Below are positions 43,277 through 53,247 of a stretch of 64,000 nt of DNA, piece after piece. A model generated the notes under the pieces. That model was not told where the DNA came from. It saw nothing but the letters and a program-made list of their open reading frames with translations, and ran no database searches. Source of the DNA: Bacillus subtilis (GTDB lineage Bacteria > Bacillota > Bacilli > Bacillales > Bacillaceae_C). The stretch covers positions 24,056-88,055 of the forward strand of contig NZ_VTQV01000014.1 of the NCBI RefSeq assembly GCF_008764245.1, written 5' to 3'. How positions within the stretch are numbered: the first letter of the stretch is position 1; the number at the start of each line of letters is the position of its first letter. The position numbers and the translations under genes were made by a program.

Positions 43277-43885
43277 ATGATTGAAACGAAACAAGACTTT
43301 TATAGAGCAGTGGAGGACAGACGTTCCACATATGGTATTAGCAAGGAATCTCCCATTTCCGATGAAAGAATTGAGGAGATTGTAGCTTATGCAATCAAAC
43401 ATGCACCAACAGCATATAATTCACAAAGCGGGAGAGCTGTTCTTCTTCTTGGTGAGAATCACGATAAATTGTGGAATTTAACGGAAGCGGCCCTTAAAGA
43501 AATCGTTCCAGCTGAGAATTTCCAACCGACAGCTGATAAAATGGCTTCTTTCCGTAATGGATATGGAACAGTTTTATTCTTTGAAGACCAATCAGTAGTC
43601 AAAGATTTACAAGAAAGATTTCCATTGTATCAAGATAAAATGCCTGACTATTCCTTGCAATCTTCAGGGATGTTACAATATATCATTTGGACTTCCTTGC
43701 GTATAGAAGGATTAGGTGCCTCTCTTCAACATTATAATCCAATTATTGACGAAGCTGTGCAAAAGGTATGGGGAATCCCAAGCAACTGGAGCTTAGTGGC
43801 ACAAATGCCATTCGGAAAACCAACCGCCGCTGCTGGTGAAAAACAATTTAACAGTGTAGAGGAAAGAATGAAAGTTTTTAAGTAA
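43277..43885 (+). CDS. Nitroreductase-family protein (Frm2-like)
   Basis: The 202-residue FMN protein has AVEDRRSTYGISKESPISDE, VAYAIKHAPTAYNSQSGRAVLLLG and GMLQYIIWTSLRIEGLGASLQHYNP, the pattern of the Frm2/Hbn1-like branch of nitroreductases. Members reduce quinones or nitro compounds with NAD(P)H. Overlapping AGGAGAG precedes the ATG. It is divergent from a YodB-like regulator with an inverted-repeat operator, so induction by electrophiles or oxidants is likely. Confidence 0.88.
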   Translation: MIETKQDFYRAVEDRRSTYGISKESPISDERIEEIVAYAIKHAPTAYNSQSGRAVLLLGENHDKLWNLTEAALKEIVPAENFQPTADKMASFRNGYGTVLFFEDQSVVKDLQERFPLYQDKMPDYSLQSSGMLQYIIWTSLRIEGLGASLQHYNPIIDEAVQKVWGIPSNWSLVAQMPFGKPTAAAGEKQFNSVEERMKVFK

Positions 43886-44051
43886 AAAATGATTTGGAGG
43901 GACGTCTTAATGGGCGTTCCTTCTTTTATGATGAAAATTTCATCCCTGCTCCCACTTTGCAAAAACGAGTAAGAATAGCTCTTCTATTTTGTTTTCCTCT
44001 TCGAATGGTATAATGGAGTCAGTAAAAGGTATTTTGAAGGGAGCGGTAATA

Positions 44052-45089
44052 TTGGGAAAACAATACATAGGATATGTCGGTACTTATACACGACAAAGTA
44101 GTAAAGGCATTTACCGTTTTACGCTTGACACCACTGCTGGAAAATTAAGTGTGCCTGAAGTGGCGGCTGAGGTCGGGAGTCCTACTTATCTTGCCATCAG
44201 CGAAGATCAGAAATTTTTGTATTCTGTTGCTCAGCAGGAGAAATTCGGTGGAGTTGCGGCTTTTGAAATTATGAATGACGCTGGAGAATTAAAGCCTTTG
44301 AACACTCAAGTAGAGGAAGGGGCTCCCCCTTGCCATTTAGATGTTTATGGTGACCACCTTCTTACTGGTAATTATCATGAAGGAAGAGTGAACTTATACA
44401 ATATTAATCATAAAGGCGGTATAGAGCCTGTATTAGATGTGTATAACCATCAAGGAAATGGCCCACATGAGCGTCAAGAAAAACCACATGTTCATTTTAC
44501 AGGGCTAACTCCTGATCGAAATTATGTTGTCGTAGCCGACCTTGGCACAGATGAGGTCGTGACTTATAAAGTCGAAAACAATGAGCTCAAAAAAGTTCAG
44601 ACGCTTCATGTAAAACCAGGAAGTGGTCCTCGCCATCTTACTTTCCATCCAAATGGCAAATGGGCTTATCTTTTAACAGAGTTATCCACTGAGGTGATCG
44701 TTCTTGATTACGATCAACAAACAGGAAGCTTCACTGAAAAACAAACGATTTTGGCTAAGCCAGAGGATTTTGAAGGACAAAATGATGCGAGCGCTATTCA
44801 TATTTCTCCTGACGGTCGTTTTGTGTATGCTGGAAATCGTGGTCACAATAGCATTGCTGTTTTCCAAGTGGATGAAGCAAACGGTAAAGTAGAATTTGTG
44901 GAATTTACAGCAACAGGTGGGGAATGGCCACGCGATTTTTGCTTGGATCCAAGTGGCGCTTATCTGGTTGTAGCAAACCAGCATACGGGCAATCTTGTCC
45001 TCTTTGCCCGTGATCAAGAGACTGGAACATTAACTAAATTGGATTCTGAAGTAGAAGTTCCAGAGGGAGTTTGTGTAAAGTTTTTATAA
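44052..45089 (+). CDS. pgl: 6-phosphogluconolactonase (lactonase family, YkgB-like)
   Basis: The 345-residue seven-bladed beta-propeller protein belongs to the lactonase family, which hydrolyses 6-phosphogluconolactone in the pentose phosphate pathway. Repeated blade motifs are seen: YVGTYTRQSSKGIYRF, PTYLAISEDQKFLYSV, GPRHLTFHPNGKWAYLL, AIHISPDGRFVYAGNRGHNSI and WPRDFCLDPSGAYLVVANQ. The start is TTG 44052, 8 bases after AAGGGAG, giving a length near that of B. subtilis Pgl (349). A TATAAT at about 44010 may be the promoter. It supplies the substrate of GndA, encoded at 35149. Confidence 0.88.
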   Translation: MGKQYIGYVGTYTRQSSKGIYRFTLDTTAGKLSVPEVAAEVGSPTYLAISEDQKFLYSVAQQEKFGGVAAFEIMNDAGELKPLNTQVEEGAPPCHLDVYGDHLLTGNYHEGRVNLYNINHKGGIEPVLDVYNHQGNGPHERQEKPHVHFTGLTPDRNYVVVADLGTDEVVTYKVENNELKKVQTLHVKPGSGPRHLTFHPNGKWAYLLTELSTEVIVLDYDQQTGSFTEKQTILAKPEDFEGQNDASAIHISPDGRFVYAGNRGHNSIAVFQVDEANGKVEFVEFTATGGEWPRDFCLDPSGAYLVVANQHTGNLVLFARDQETGTLTKLDSEVEVPEGVCVKFL

Positions 45090-45149
45090 AAACGTGATCG
45101 ACCTATGTTTCTAAGAGACCATTGACAAATATCGATGGTCTCTCGTTTG

Positions 45150-45863
45150 TTATTGATTATATTCCTCAATATCCCGCAAAGAAATCTTTTGGCCTTCCGT
45201 AAAAGAGCTTGCGTATTTGACATAGCCCTGATCGTCCTTGGGATCCTCGTCAAATAAATTGGCATTGATATTGACCACATCATATGTGTATCCTGCGGAC
45301 TCTAAATCATTTTGCATCTTTTTCATTTCTTCGACAAGCTCCCTTTTAGATAGCTGTCCGGCATCCATTAAAACATCAATATACATCGGCTTTTCAAGCT
45401 GTAAATCCTTGTTCCAATCTGTTTCAGGGTCATAGGATCCTTTGAGAACCTCGATTTGAACATTGGTGCGGACAACCCCTTTTATATCTTGGAAAATGTC
45501 TTGTATTTCAACGGCCGCCTCCTTTTCCCACTTTTCAATCAGTGGTTCATCCAGATTAGCGTAATAGATTTCATCATAGCTAACGGTTGGCCGAAAGAAC
45601 CCAGTCACTTCAAATTCATAGTTATGTTGGTCTTCTGCCCCAATCTTGTTGACATCGAAGGAATACCCGCCAATTTTAAAATTGTAAAAGCCTTTATCTG
45701 CGTTAAATTCCTGGTTTGGATAGGTGTCTTGCAAATATTTATCAAGGGTAGAAGCGGCTATCCATTTTGAGATAGGATTTCCATTAAATGCGTTATAGAA
45801 AAATAGTATCGGTAGGACAAGGATCGTAATCAAACTAATGTATATCCATTTTTTCTTCTTCAT
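45150..45863 (-). CDS. Anchored extracytoplasmic protein, YfjL-like
   Basis: The 237-residue protein has one N-terminal transmembrane helix (about residues 6-24), then a hydrophilic domain outside the membrane (NPISKWIAASTLDKYLQDTY, FNADKGFYNFKIGGYSFDV). It resembles B. subtilis YfjL, of unknown function. ATG 45863 sits 5 bases after GGTGAT and overlaps the end of the anti-sigma gene, so it is the third gene of the sigma operon. A role as sensor or target of the envelope-stress pathway is possible. Confidence 0.55.
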   Translation of the reverse strand: MKKKKWIYISLITILVLPILFFYNAFNGNPISKWIAASTLDKYLQDTYPNQEFNADKGFYNFKIGGYSFDVNKIGAEDQHNYEFEVTGFFRPTVSYDEIYYANLDEPLIEKWEKEAAVEIQDIFQDIKGVVRTNVQIEVLKGSYDPETDWNKDLQLEKPMYIDVLMDAGQLSKRELVEEMKKMQNDLESAGYTYDVVNINANLFDEDPKDDQGYVKYASSFTEGQKISLRDIEEYNQ

Positions 45864-46401
45864 TCTCATCACCATTTTCTTTTAATTTTAAAGCGAGAAA
45901 TCCAATGATGCCGCCAATGATCGCAAAAACTAAATGGAGACAGGCTAGAAAGATGGAGCCGATCATGGCGTTTACAAGGGTTGATTCATTAGACAAGCTA
46001 TCGACCAGCGACCATATAAAATTGGGTAAAAAGGCAATGATCAGAACTATGGCCATTTTTCTATAGAAAAGATACGTGATGAACCCGAGAATCGTATAGG
46101 TTAAAATAAACCCGAAACTCTCGTTTAATAGTGATGTTTTGATTGCTACAACGAAAGAAATCGCAATCAAAATAATTTGATAAAATGAGAGCTTCAAATG
46201 AATTCTTCTCAGCATCTTTTCATTATCTATGGGCGAACAAATGGGTTCCTGATCAATCGGCTCTTGGGAAAGGGAAGAGAGCTCTTGGCAGTGATCACAC
46301 GATTGTAAATGGGACTCTAACCAATGAGTAGTTTCCTCTTGCAGTAACCCCTCGTGATAAAGAGGGAGTAAATCCTCTACAATATAACAATCTCTATTCA
46401 T
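45835..46401 (-). CDS. Zinc-finger anti-sigma factor
   Basis: The 188-residue membrane protein has an N-terminal zf-HC2 anti-sigma domain with HLQSCDHC (H31-x3-C35-x2-C38), followed by about four hydrophobic segments. Such proteins hold an ECF sigma factor inactive at the membrane. The gene overlaps the sigma gene upstream by 8 bases and the YfjL-like gene downstream. The multi-helix membrane part is unlike single-pass RsiW/RsiX, so the signal may be sensed within the membrane. Confidence 0.8.
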   Translation of the reverse strand: MNRDCYIVEDLLPLYHEGLLQEETTHWLESHLQSCDHCQELSSLSQEPIDQEPICSPIDNEKMLRRIHLKLSFYQIILIAISFVVAIKTSLLNESFGFILTYTILGFITYLFYRKMAIVLIIAFLPNFIWSLVDSLSNESTLVNAMIGSIFLACLHLVFAIIGGIIGFLALKLKENGDENEEEKMDIH

Positions 46402-46891
46402 CTTTTTCCCTCATTTCCTTTTTGAGTTTGATTTTCGCTCGATGGAAGGCAAGGCGCACGTAATTTTCACTTTGACTCACTAACTCACCGATTTCTTTAA
46501 AAGATAGCTCGCCGTAAAGACGTAAAATCACAATCTCTCTTAGCGAAGGGCGTAATTGCTCTAAATGTGTTTGAAGCCGATAATATTCTTCCTTATGAAT
46601 AAACGATTCTTCTGGAGAAATTTGGTGCTGCTCAGTTTGAAGGGTCATTTTCTCATTTAGGGAACGCGCATATTTTTTAGAGCGATAATAGGTTTTTAAA
46701 CGATTGTTAGCAATCGAAAAAATCCAAGTTTTTAATGTGGATTTTCCGGAAAAAGAGTGAAATCCCTTCACTGCCTGATAAAATACATCTTGTGTTAATT
46801 CCTCTGCAATCGATCGATCCTGTACTTTTATATAAAAGAAGGCGAAAATCTTAGGTTGAATCTCCTTATATAGCTTTTCAAGCTCTTGCAT
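46394..46891 (-). CDS. ECF RNA polymerase sigma factor
   Basis: The 165-residue ECF sigma factor has region 2 (IAEELTQDVFYQAVKGFHSF, TWIFSIANNRLKTYYRSKK) and region 4 (LRPSLREIVILRLYGELSF, KEIGELVSQSENYVRLAFHR). There is no region 3. ATG 46891 follows GGAGGGGG. It is the first gene of a three-gene operon with its anti-sigma factor. A TGAAAC-N16-CTAC element just upstream (46926-46951) suggests autoregulation. The assignment to a named B. subtilis sigma (SigV/X/Y/YlaC) cannot be made here. Confidence 0.92.
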   Translation of the reverse strand: MQELEKLYKEIQPKIFAFFYIKVQDRSIAEELTQDVFYQAVKGFHSFSGKSTLKTWIFSIANNRLKTYYRSKKYARSLNEKMTLQTEQHQISPEESFIHKEEYYRLQTHLEQLRPSLREIVILRLYGELSFKEIGELVSQSENYVRLAFHRAKIKLKKEMREKDE

Positions 46892-46925
46892 AATGCCCCC
46901 TCCGTTTTCCCTTTTCAATATTGTA

Positions 46926-46951
46926 GTAGCATGAATGACAGATTCGTTTCA
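46926..46951 (-). promoter_or_regulatory. Candidate autoregulated ECF promoter
   Basis: On the minus strand TGAAAC (46951-46946), a 16-base spacer and CTAC (46929-46926) resemble ECF promoters of the TGAAAC-N16-CGTA class. The -10 is 35 bases upstream of the sigma start. Confidence 0.45.
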
Positions 46952-46959
46952 TAGAAATA

Positions 46960-46992
46960 TATGTTAACCATTTTTAAAATAAGGTTGACATA
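46960..46992. promoter_or_regulatory. BirA operator of bioY
   Basis: TATGTTAACC (46960-46969) and GGTTGACATA (46983-46992) form an inverted repeat with a 13-base spacer, matching the Firmicute BirA operator form TTGTTAAC...GTTAACAA. A TTGACA -35 (46985-46990) lies inside it, with TATTCT at 47007 as -10, so biotinyl-BirA would block transcription of bioY-bioB. Confidence 0.8.
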
Positions 46993-47042
46993 TATTCTAT
47001 TTCCTTTATTCTTAAACTATATTAAAAAATGAGGTGAAGAAA

Positions 47043-47633
47043 GTGAATACAGTAACAACCAGAACTCATAATAAGTTAACCGCACTAGATATCACATATG
47101 TAGGGATGTTTGCGGCACTTATGATGATCGGAGCAAACATAACTTCCTTTGTTCCGTTTCTTGTAGTAGGAGGAGTTCCGATTACCTTGCAGCCTTTTTT
47201 TGCCGTTTTAGCTGGTGCTTTTCTAGGTAGCCGCCTTGGTGCTATATCCATGGCTGTCTATGCATTTATCGGTTTGGTGGGAGCCCCTGTGTTTGCTAAG
47301 TTTCAGGGAGGATTTGCGCAAATTCTCAATCCAACATTTGGCTTTGTTTTAGCCTTCATTTTAACAGCCTATATTACCGGTAAAATGATTGAGAAAAAGA
47401 ATAGTCTACCTAGTTATATTTTGGCTGCCCTTATCGGTACATTGATTAGCTACATAATTGGACCGAATTGGATGTATGCAGCCTATAAAGTATGGGCCCA
47501 AGCTCCAGAAGCATTTTCCTATAAACTTGTCTGGATTTGGATGGCTTTCCCATTACCGAAAGATATTTTATTAGCGATTCTTGCTGGTATGTTCGCTCAC
47601 AGAATGCAGAAGATTGTGAAAAGGGGAAGGTAA
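47043..47633 (+). CDS. bioY: Biotin transporter substrate-binding component BioY
   Basis: The 196-residue membrane protein of the BioY family has about six helices. Hallmarks are the N-terminal LDITYVGMFAALMMIGANI, GGVPITLQPFFAVLAGAFLG and FQGGFAQILNPTFGFVLAF. It is the S-component that binds biotin, alone or with an ECF module. GTG 47043 is chosen with GAGGTGA 5 bases upstream; GTG 47034 overlaps that site. The BirA operator lies just upstream, and bioB follows after 12 bases. Confidence 0.95.
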   Translation: MNTVTTRTHNKLTALDITYVGMFAALMMIGANITSFVPFLVVGGVPITLQPFFAVLAGAFLGSRLGAISMAVYAFIGLVGAPVFAKFQGGFAQILNPTFGFVLAFILTAYITGKMIEKKNSLPSYILAALIGTLISYIIGPNWMYAAYKVWAQAPEAFSYKLVWIWMAFPLPKDILLAILAGMFAHRMQKIVKRGR

Positions 47634-47645
47634 GGAGGAATGGAA

Positions 47646-48656
47646 ATGCAAAGCTTTGAAGAAATGGCTGCTAGGGTTTTGGCAGGAGAAGAATTATCGG
47701 ATGCAGAGGCAATGGCGATATTGCAATGCTCTGATGAGGAACTCCTCCCTTTATTGCATGCTGCTTATCAGATACGGAAGCACTATTTTGGAAAAAAAGT
47801 AAAATTAAATATGATTATGAATACAAAATCTGGCTTATGTCCGGAGAATTGTGGCTATTGTGCCCAATCGATTATATCAAAAGCGCCCGTTGAAAAATAT
47901 TCAATGATGAAAAAAGAGGAGATCGTAGCGGGAGCTAGGAGAGCCCATGGATTAAAGGCAGGGACTTATTGTATTGTAGCGAGTGGACGAGGACCAGCCA
48001 ATCGAGAGTTGGATATTGTTGTGGATGCAGTCAAGGAAATTAAGCAGACATACGAGCAGATGACAGTGTGTGCATGCTTAGGGATTTTGAATGGAGAGCA
48101 AGCAACAAGACTAAAAGAAGCTGGAGTTGACCGTTACAATCACAATATCAATACGTCTAGCTCTCATCATCCCACTATTACCACTTCCCATACATATGAA
48201 GATCGAGTAGAGACGGTTGAAACCATTAAACAAGCAGGCATTTCTCCATGCTCTGGTGTCATTGTTGGCATGAAGGAAACATTGGAGGATATAATCGATA
48301 TGGCACGTAGTTTAAAACAACTTGATGCGGATTCCATTCCCGTTAATTTTTTACATGCGATAGAAGGGACACCATTAGAGGGAACGGACGAATTAAATCC
48401 GCGTTACTGTCTTAAAGTTCTTTGTCTGTTTCGCTTTATCAATCCAAGTAAGGAAATTCGAATTTCCGGGGGAAGAGAGGTCAATTTAAGAAGCCTACAG
48501 CCACTTGGTTTGTATCCAGCAAATTCGATCTTCATTGGTGACTATTTGACGACAGCAGGTAATGCTGGGTTGGCTGATCAGCAGATGTTGGAGGATATGG
48601 GATTTGAGGTTGATTTAGTTGCAATGGATAAAGAAATAGGTGAACTTCAGCATTAG
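47646..48656 (+). CDS. bioB: Biotin synthase BioB
   Basis: The 336-residue radical SAM enzyme inserts sulfur into dethiobiotin. The cluster motif CPENCGYC (65-72, C-x3-C-x2-C), AGTYCIVASGRGP, YNHNINTSSSHHPTITTSHT and RISGGREVNLRSLQPL are all present; the Arg in RISGGRE belongs to the auxiliary cluster. ATG 47646 is 7 bases after AAGGAGG. Only bioY and bioB are present here, so the cell either completes biotin from imported precursor or has the rest of the pathway elsewhere. Confidence 0.95.
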   Translation: MQSFEEMAARVLAGEELSDAEAMAILQCSDEELLPLLHAAYQIRKHYFGKKVKLNMIMNTKSGLCPENCGYCAQSIISKAPVEKYSMMKKEEIVAGARRAHGLKAGTYCIVASGRGPANRELDIVVDAVKEIKQTYEQMTVCACLGILNGEQATRLKEAGVDRYNHNINTSSSHHPTITTSHTYEDRVETVETIKQAGISPCSGVIVGMKETLEDIIDMARSLKQLDADSIPVNFLHAIEGTPLEGTDELNPRYCLKVLCLFRFINPSKEIRISGGREVNLRSLQPLGLYPANSIFIGDYLTTAGNAGLADQQMLEDMGFEVDLVAMDKEIGELQH

Positions 48657-48671
48657 ATTTATGGTAGCAGG

Positions 48672-48718
48672 CAATAAATCAAGGAAGATACCGAAAGTTT
48701 GCTAGTTACTGGCACTGA
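48672..48718 (+). repeat. Degraded remnant of the mosaic repeat, copy E
   Basis: AAGATACCGAAAGTTTGCTAG and the following GGCACTGAATCC match the 3' part of copy D (GGCACCGAAAGTTTGCTAG ... GGCGCTGGAGCTGGAT) in decayed form. The rest of the element is gone. Confidence 0.55.
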
Positions 48719-48736
48719 ATCCAAACACTACCCAAA

Positions 48737-48774
48737 CAAAGAGATCCCTATCGAGATGGATAGGAATCTCTTTA
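48737..48774. terminator. Bidirectional terminator between bioB and gdhA
   Basis: AAAGAGATCCCTATC pairs with GATAGGAATCTCTTT with one mismatch; A and T runs on both sides serve the two convergent genes. Confidence 0.85.
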
Positions 48775-48776
48775 AT

Positions 48777-50204
<1,428 letters not shown>

Positions 50205-50268
50205 TTACATAATAAAGACAAACTCGAACTAGAGATGTTGTTAAAGAATATTTTATCTTTTATAATCA

Positions 50269-50285
50269 ATCTAAACAATATAGAT
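50269..50285. promoter_or_regulatory. Candidate LysR/GltC-type site
   Basis: ATCTA and TAGAT form an inverted repeat with a 7-base spacer in the gap between gdhA and the divergent LysR gene. It has the T-N11-A shape of LysR sites. Support is modest. Confidence 0.3.
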
Positions 50286-50337
50286 ATTAGATAATAATGA
50301 TATCAGATTGAGATGAATGCAGAAAAGGGTGGTGTAG

Positions 50338-51240
50338 TTGGAATTAAGACAGATTCAATATTTTATTGAAGTTGCCAAGCGTGAACATATGACAGATGCA
50401 GCTGATGCCTTGCATGTCGCGCAATCAGCAGTTAGTCGGCAAATCGTAAATTTAGAAACGGAACTTGGTGTGAACCTTTTTATAAGAGAAGGCAGAAATA
50501 TTCGACTGACACATATTGGACAAATGTTTCTAAAAAAAATGGAACAGGCTATGGATGTGATCGAACAAGCTAAACGGGAAATTGAAGAGAATCTCGACCC
50601 TAAGAAGGGAACGGTTCGTATCGGATTTCCGAGTAGCCTTTCCGCCTATTTATTACCATCTGTTGTGTCTGCCTTTAGAAAAGATTATCCTGATGTTAAC
50701 TTTCAACTTCACCAAGGAGCTTATTATTATTTAATTGACAGTGTGATAAGAGGTGACATTGATATGGCCCTCTTAGGTCCTGTTCCCAAGGAGGACCATC
50801 GTGTGAAAAGCAAAATCCTCTTTTTAGAAAACCTTGTCGCGCTCTTACCATCTAATCATCCTTTAGCGAAAAGAAAATCCATTTCTTTAGACGATTTACG
50901 AAATGATGCCTTTATTTTATCTCCACAAGGTTATATTTTACGTGATTTGGTCGTAAATGCCTGTAAACAACATGGATTTGAGCCTCAGGTTGGGTTTGAA
51001 GGTATGGATATTGATGCCATTAAAGGTCTTGTATCAGCGGGTCTTGGTGTGACATTACTTCCTGAAATTACGTTAATCGATAGCTTGCCAAGAGCCACCG
51101 CCAAAGTAGAAATCGATGAACCAAGAGTGACCCGCACAGTCGGGGTTATTATTCCCAAAGACCGAGCACTCATGCCCACGGAACTGCTTTTTTATAAATT
51201 TATCCGCGCTTTCTTTGATCGTTTAAGTGGTTATCAATAA
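50338..51240 (+). CDS. LysR-family regulator, GltC-like
   Basis: The 300-residue regulator has an N-terminal LysR helix-turn-helix (LRQIQYFIEVAKREHMTDAA, SAVSRQIVNLETELGVNLFI) and a type-2 periplasmic-binding sensor domain (GTVRIGFPSSLSAYLLPSVV). The sequence strongly recalls GltC, activator of glutamate synthase genes in B. subtilis. The start is TTG 50338 after AAAGGGTGGTG. Being divergent from gdhA, it likely controls glutamate dehydrogenase in answer to 2-oxoglutarate or glutamate. Confidence 0.85.
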   Translation: MELRQIQYFIEVAKREHMTDAADALHVAQSAVSRQIVNLETELGVNLFIREGRNIRLTHIGQMFLKKMEQAMDVIEQAKREIEENLDPKKGTVRIGFPSSLSAYLLPSVVSAFRKDYPDVNFQLHQGAYYYLIDSVIRGDIDMALLGPVPKEDHRVKSKILFLENLVALLPSNHPLAKRKSISLDDLRNDAFILSPQGYILRDLVVNACKQHGFEPQVGFEGMDIDAIKGLVSAGLGVTLLPEITLIDSLPRATAKVEIDEPRVTRTVGVIIPKDRALMPTELLFYKFIRAFFDRLSGYQ

Positions 51241-51401
51241 TGCATAAATATCCGTACTGAGTTTTATACCCAACTAAGGCTTTGTTAAAACGAATTTCGT
51301 AAAACTTTTTGAATTTAGCCTTTGAACATCTCTTAAAAAGACAAAGAAGACTAGCTTTTGCTATACTTAGATCACACTTCATATGGAAAGGAATCTGGGG
51401 A

Positions 51402-52085
51402 ATGAACTTAAAATACCGTGGTAAAACAAAAGATGTGTACGCGTTAGAAAATGGCCATTTTCTGTTGAAATTTAAAGACGATGTAACAGGAGAAGATGGT
51501 GTGTTTGATCCAGGAGCGAATACGGTAGGCTTGCAAATTGAGGGAGCTGGTAAAGCAGGCCTAAAGCTGACAAAGTACTTTTTTGAGGTCCTCCGGGAGA
51601 AAGAAATTCCAACCCATTATGTCGATGCCCATTTGGATGATGCGGAGATGATTGTAAAACCTGCTACAATCTTTGGAGATGGATTGGAAGTGATATGTCG
51701 TTATAAAGCAACGGGTAGTTTTATGAAACGATATGGGAAGTATGCAAAGGAAGGCCAAGATCTAGATGGTTTTGTGGAAGTGACATTAAAAGACGATGAA
51801 CGTCAAGATCCTCCAATTAGTGCGGATGCGCTTGATTTGTTAGGTATTCTATCATTAACTGAATATGCCCAGTTAAAAGCACTAACAAAACAAATCAGCG
51901 ATGTAGTGAAAGAAGAACTTCAAAACAAAGGGATCGAATTGTATGATATTAAACTTGAATTTGGTAAGACAGAAACAGGAGAGATCATGTTAATTGATGA
52001 AATTTCCGGTGGGAATATGCGAGCATATAAAGATGGAGTCTATATAGAACCATTAGAGTTGGAAAGACTAATGAATGAAGTTTAA
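51402..52085 (+). CDS. PurC-like (SAICAR synthase family) protein, divergent
   Basis: The 227-residue protein has the PurC fold signature: YRGKTKDVYALENGHFLLKF for YEGKAKKIY, VICRYKATGSFMKRYG for VVVRNVVAGSMSKRLG, and YDIKLEFGKTETGEIMLIDE for LIDFKLEFGLDTDGQILLAD. Differences are marked: the KAEISGKG loop is replaced by GVFDPGANTVGLQIEGAGKA, and the DEISPDTCRLWD motif reads DEISGGNMRAYK. It stands alone, not in a pur operon. It may be a true SAICAR synthase of a divergent type or have another ATP-grasp-like ligase role. ATG 51402 is 8 bases after AAAGGAA. Confidence 0.7.
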   Translation: MNLKYRGKTKDVYALENGHFLLKFKDDVTGEDGVFDPGANTVGLQIEGAGKAGLKLTKYFFEVLREKEIPTHYVDAHLDDAEMIVKPATIFGDGLEVICRYKATGSFMKRYGKYAKEGQDLDGFVEVTLKDDERQDPPISADALDLLGILSLTEYAQLKALTKQISDVVKEELQNKGIELYDIKLEFGKTETGEIMLIDEISGGNMRAYKDGVYIEPLELERLMNEV

Positions 52086-52174
52086 TATTACTTAGCTACT
52101 TTCTTCAATATTCAATAAACGGGAAGGAGCATGTGAAGTATGGATGCATCTATAGAAAGTAAGGGAAACGACAT

Positions 52175-53212
52175 ATGAATTCAGCTTTTACAAAGCGAAT
52201 GAAAACGAGAAGTCTTACGATTATCCTGGTTTTGGTGATCATTTCACTCTTTATCCCGACCCCATATTATTTGTATCAACCCGGATCAGTAGAAGAGCTG
52301 GGATCTAAAGTAACCGTGGAAGGCGGAGAAAAAGATCCCACAGGAAATTTACATCTTACGACCGTGTTATCCATGAGAGCGAGTAATATTTACTATTTAG
52401 CTTACGGATGGTTTGCTCCTCATACAGATATGCGCAAGGTGAAAGAAGTGCGGGGAGATATGTCGGATGATGAATATAATCGTCTGTTAAATCATATGAT
52501 GGAAAGCTCGCAAAACCATGCTTTCGCAGCTGGGTTACGTGCTGCTGGAGAAAAGGTGGAAATAAAGCCAACCGGTGTTTTCGTACGGGATATTCGAGAG
52601 GATACCGATGCGAAAGGGAAACTTGAAATTGGTGATGTGATCCAGCAAATAGATAATCAGGAAGTAGAAGACGCGCAAGGCTTCCTTGATTATTTATCAC
52701 ATAAAAAGGCAGGAGAGATCGTCGAGTTACAATTTGAGCGAGAAGGATCAATGCGAAGAGAAAAGATTAAGCTAGTTCCACTAACCGATAGTACGAATCA
52801 AGCGGGACTTGGTATTGTTTCTGAAAATGAATTTACGATTACCCCATCACGGCAAATTAGCATTGATGCTGGTGATATCGGTGGTCCATCTGCGGGGTTA
52901 ATGTTTTCCTTGGAAATTTATAACCAGATTTCTCAAAAACATCTTACGAAAGGATATGAAATAGCGGGGACAGGCGAAATTGACATGGATGGAAATGTTG
53001 GACAAATCGGTGGCATTCGCGAAAAAATTACCGCTGTTGAAAAAGCGGGGATGGATATTTTCTTCTGCCCAGCGGATATTCATCCTTATGATTCAAACGA
53101 AAAAGATGTATTGGATGAGGCTGAGAAAGAAGGCTATAAAGTTAAGATCGTTCCAGTTAAAACCTTGCAAGAGGCGATCGATTATTTGGAACAACTACCA
53201 CCTAAGAAATAG
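52175..53212 (+). CDS. YlbL/SepM-type PDZ-Lon serine protease
   Basis: The 345-residue membrane-anchored protease has an N-terminal transmembrane helix (about 13-30), a PDZ domain (about 122-200) and a C-terminal Lon-type S16 domain with nucleophile Ser239 in DIGGPSAGLMFSL and Lys284 in GGIREKITAVEKAG. The Ser-Lys dyad is intact. B. subtilis YlbL degrades the DNA-damage checkpoint protein YneA outside the membrane. AAGGGAA precedes the ATG. It is 35 bases before the DUF1002 gene and probably in one operon with it. Confidence 0.85.
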   Translation: MNSAFTKRMKTRSLTIILVLVIISLFIPTPYYLYQPGSVEELGSKVTVEGGEKDPTGNLHLTTVLSMRASNIYYLAYGWFAPHTDMRKVKEVRGDMSDDEYNRLLNHMMESSQNHAFAAGLRAAGEKVEIKPTGVFVRDIREDTDAKGKLEIGDVIQQIDNQEVEDAQGFLDYLSHKKAGEIVELQFEREGSMRREKIKLVPLTDSTNQAGLGIVSENEFTITPSRQISIDAGDIGGPSAGLMFSLEIYNQISQKHLTKGYEIAGTGEIDMDGNVGQIGGIREKITAVEKAGMDIFFCPADIHPYDSNEKDVLDEAEKEGYKVKIVPVKTLQEAIDYLEQLPPKK

Positions 53213-53247
53213 GTTCATCCCTATGAGGACGAAAGTGAGGGAATAAG

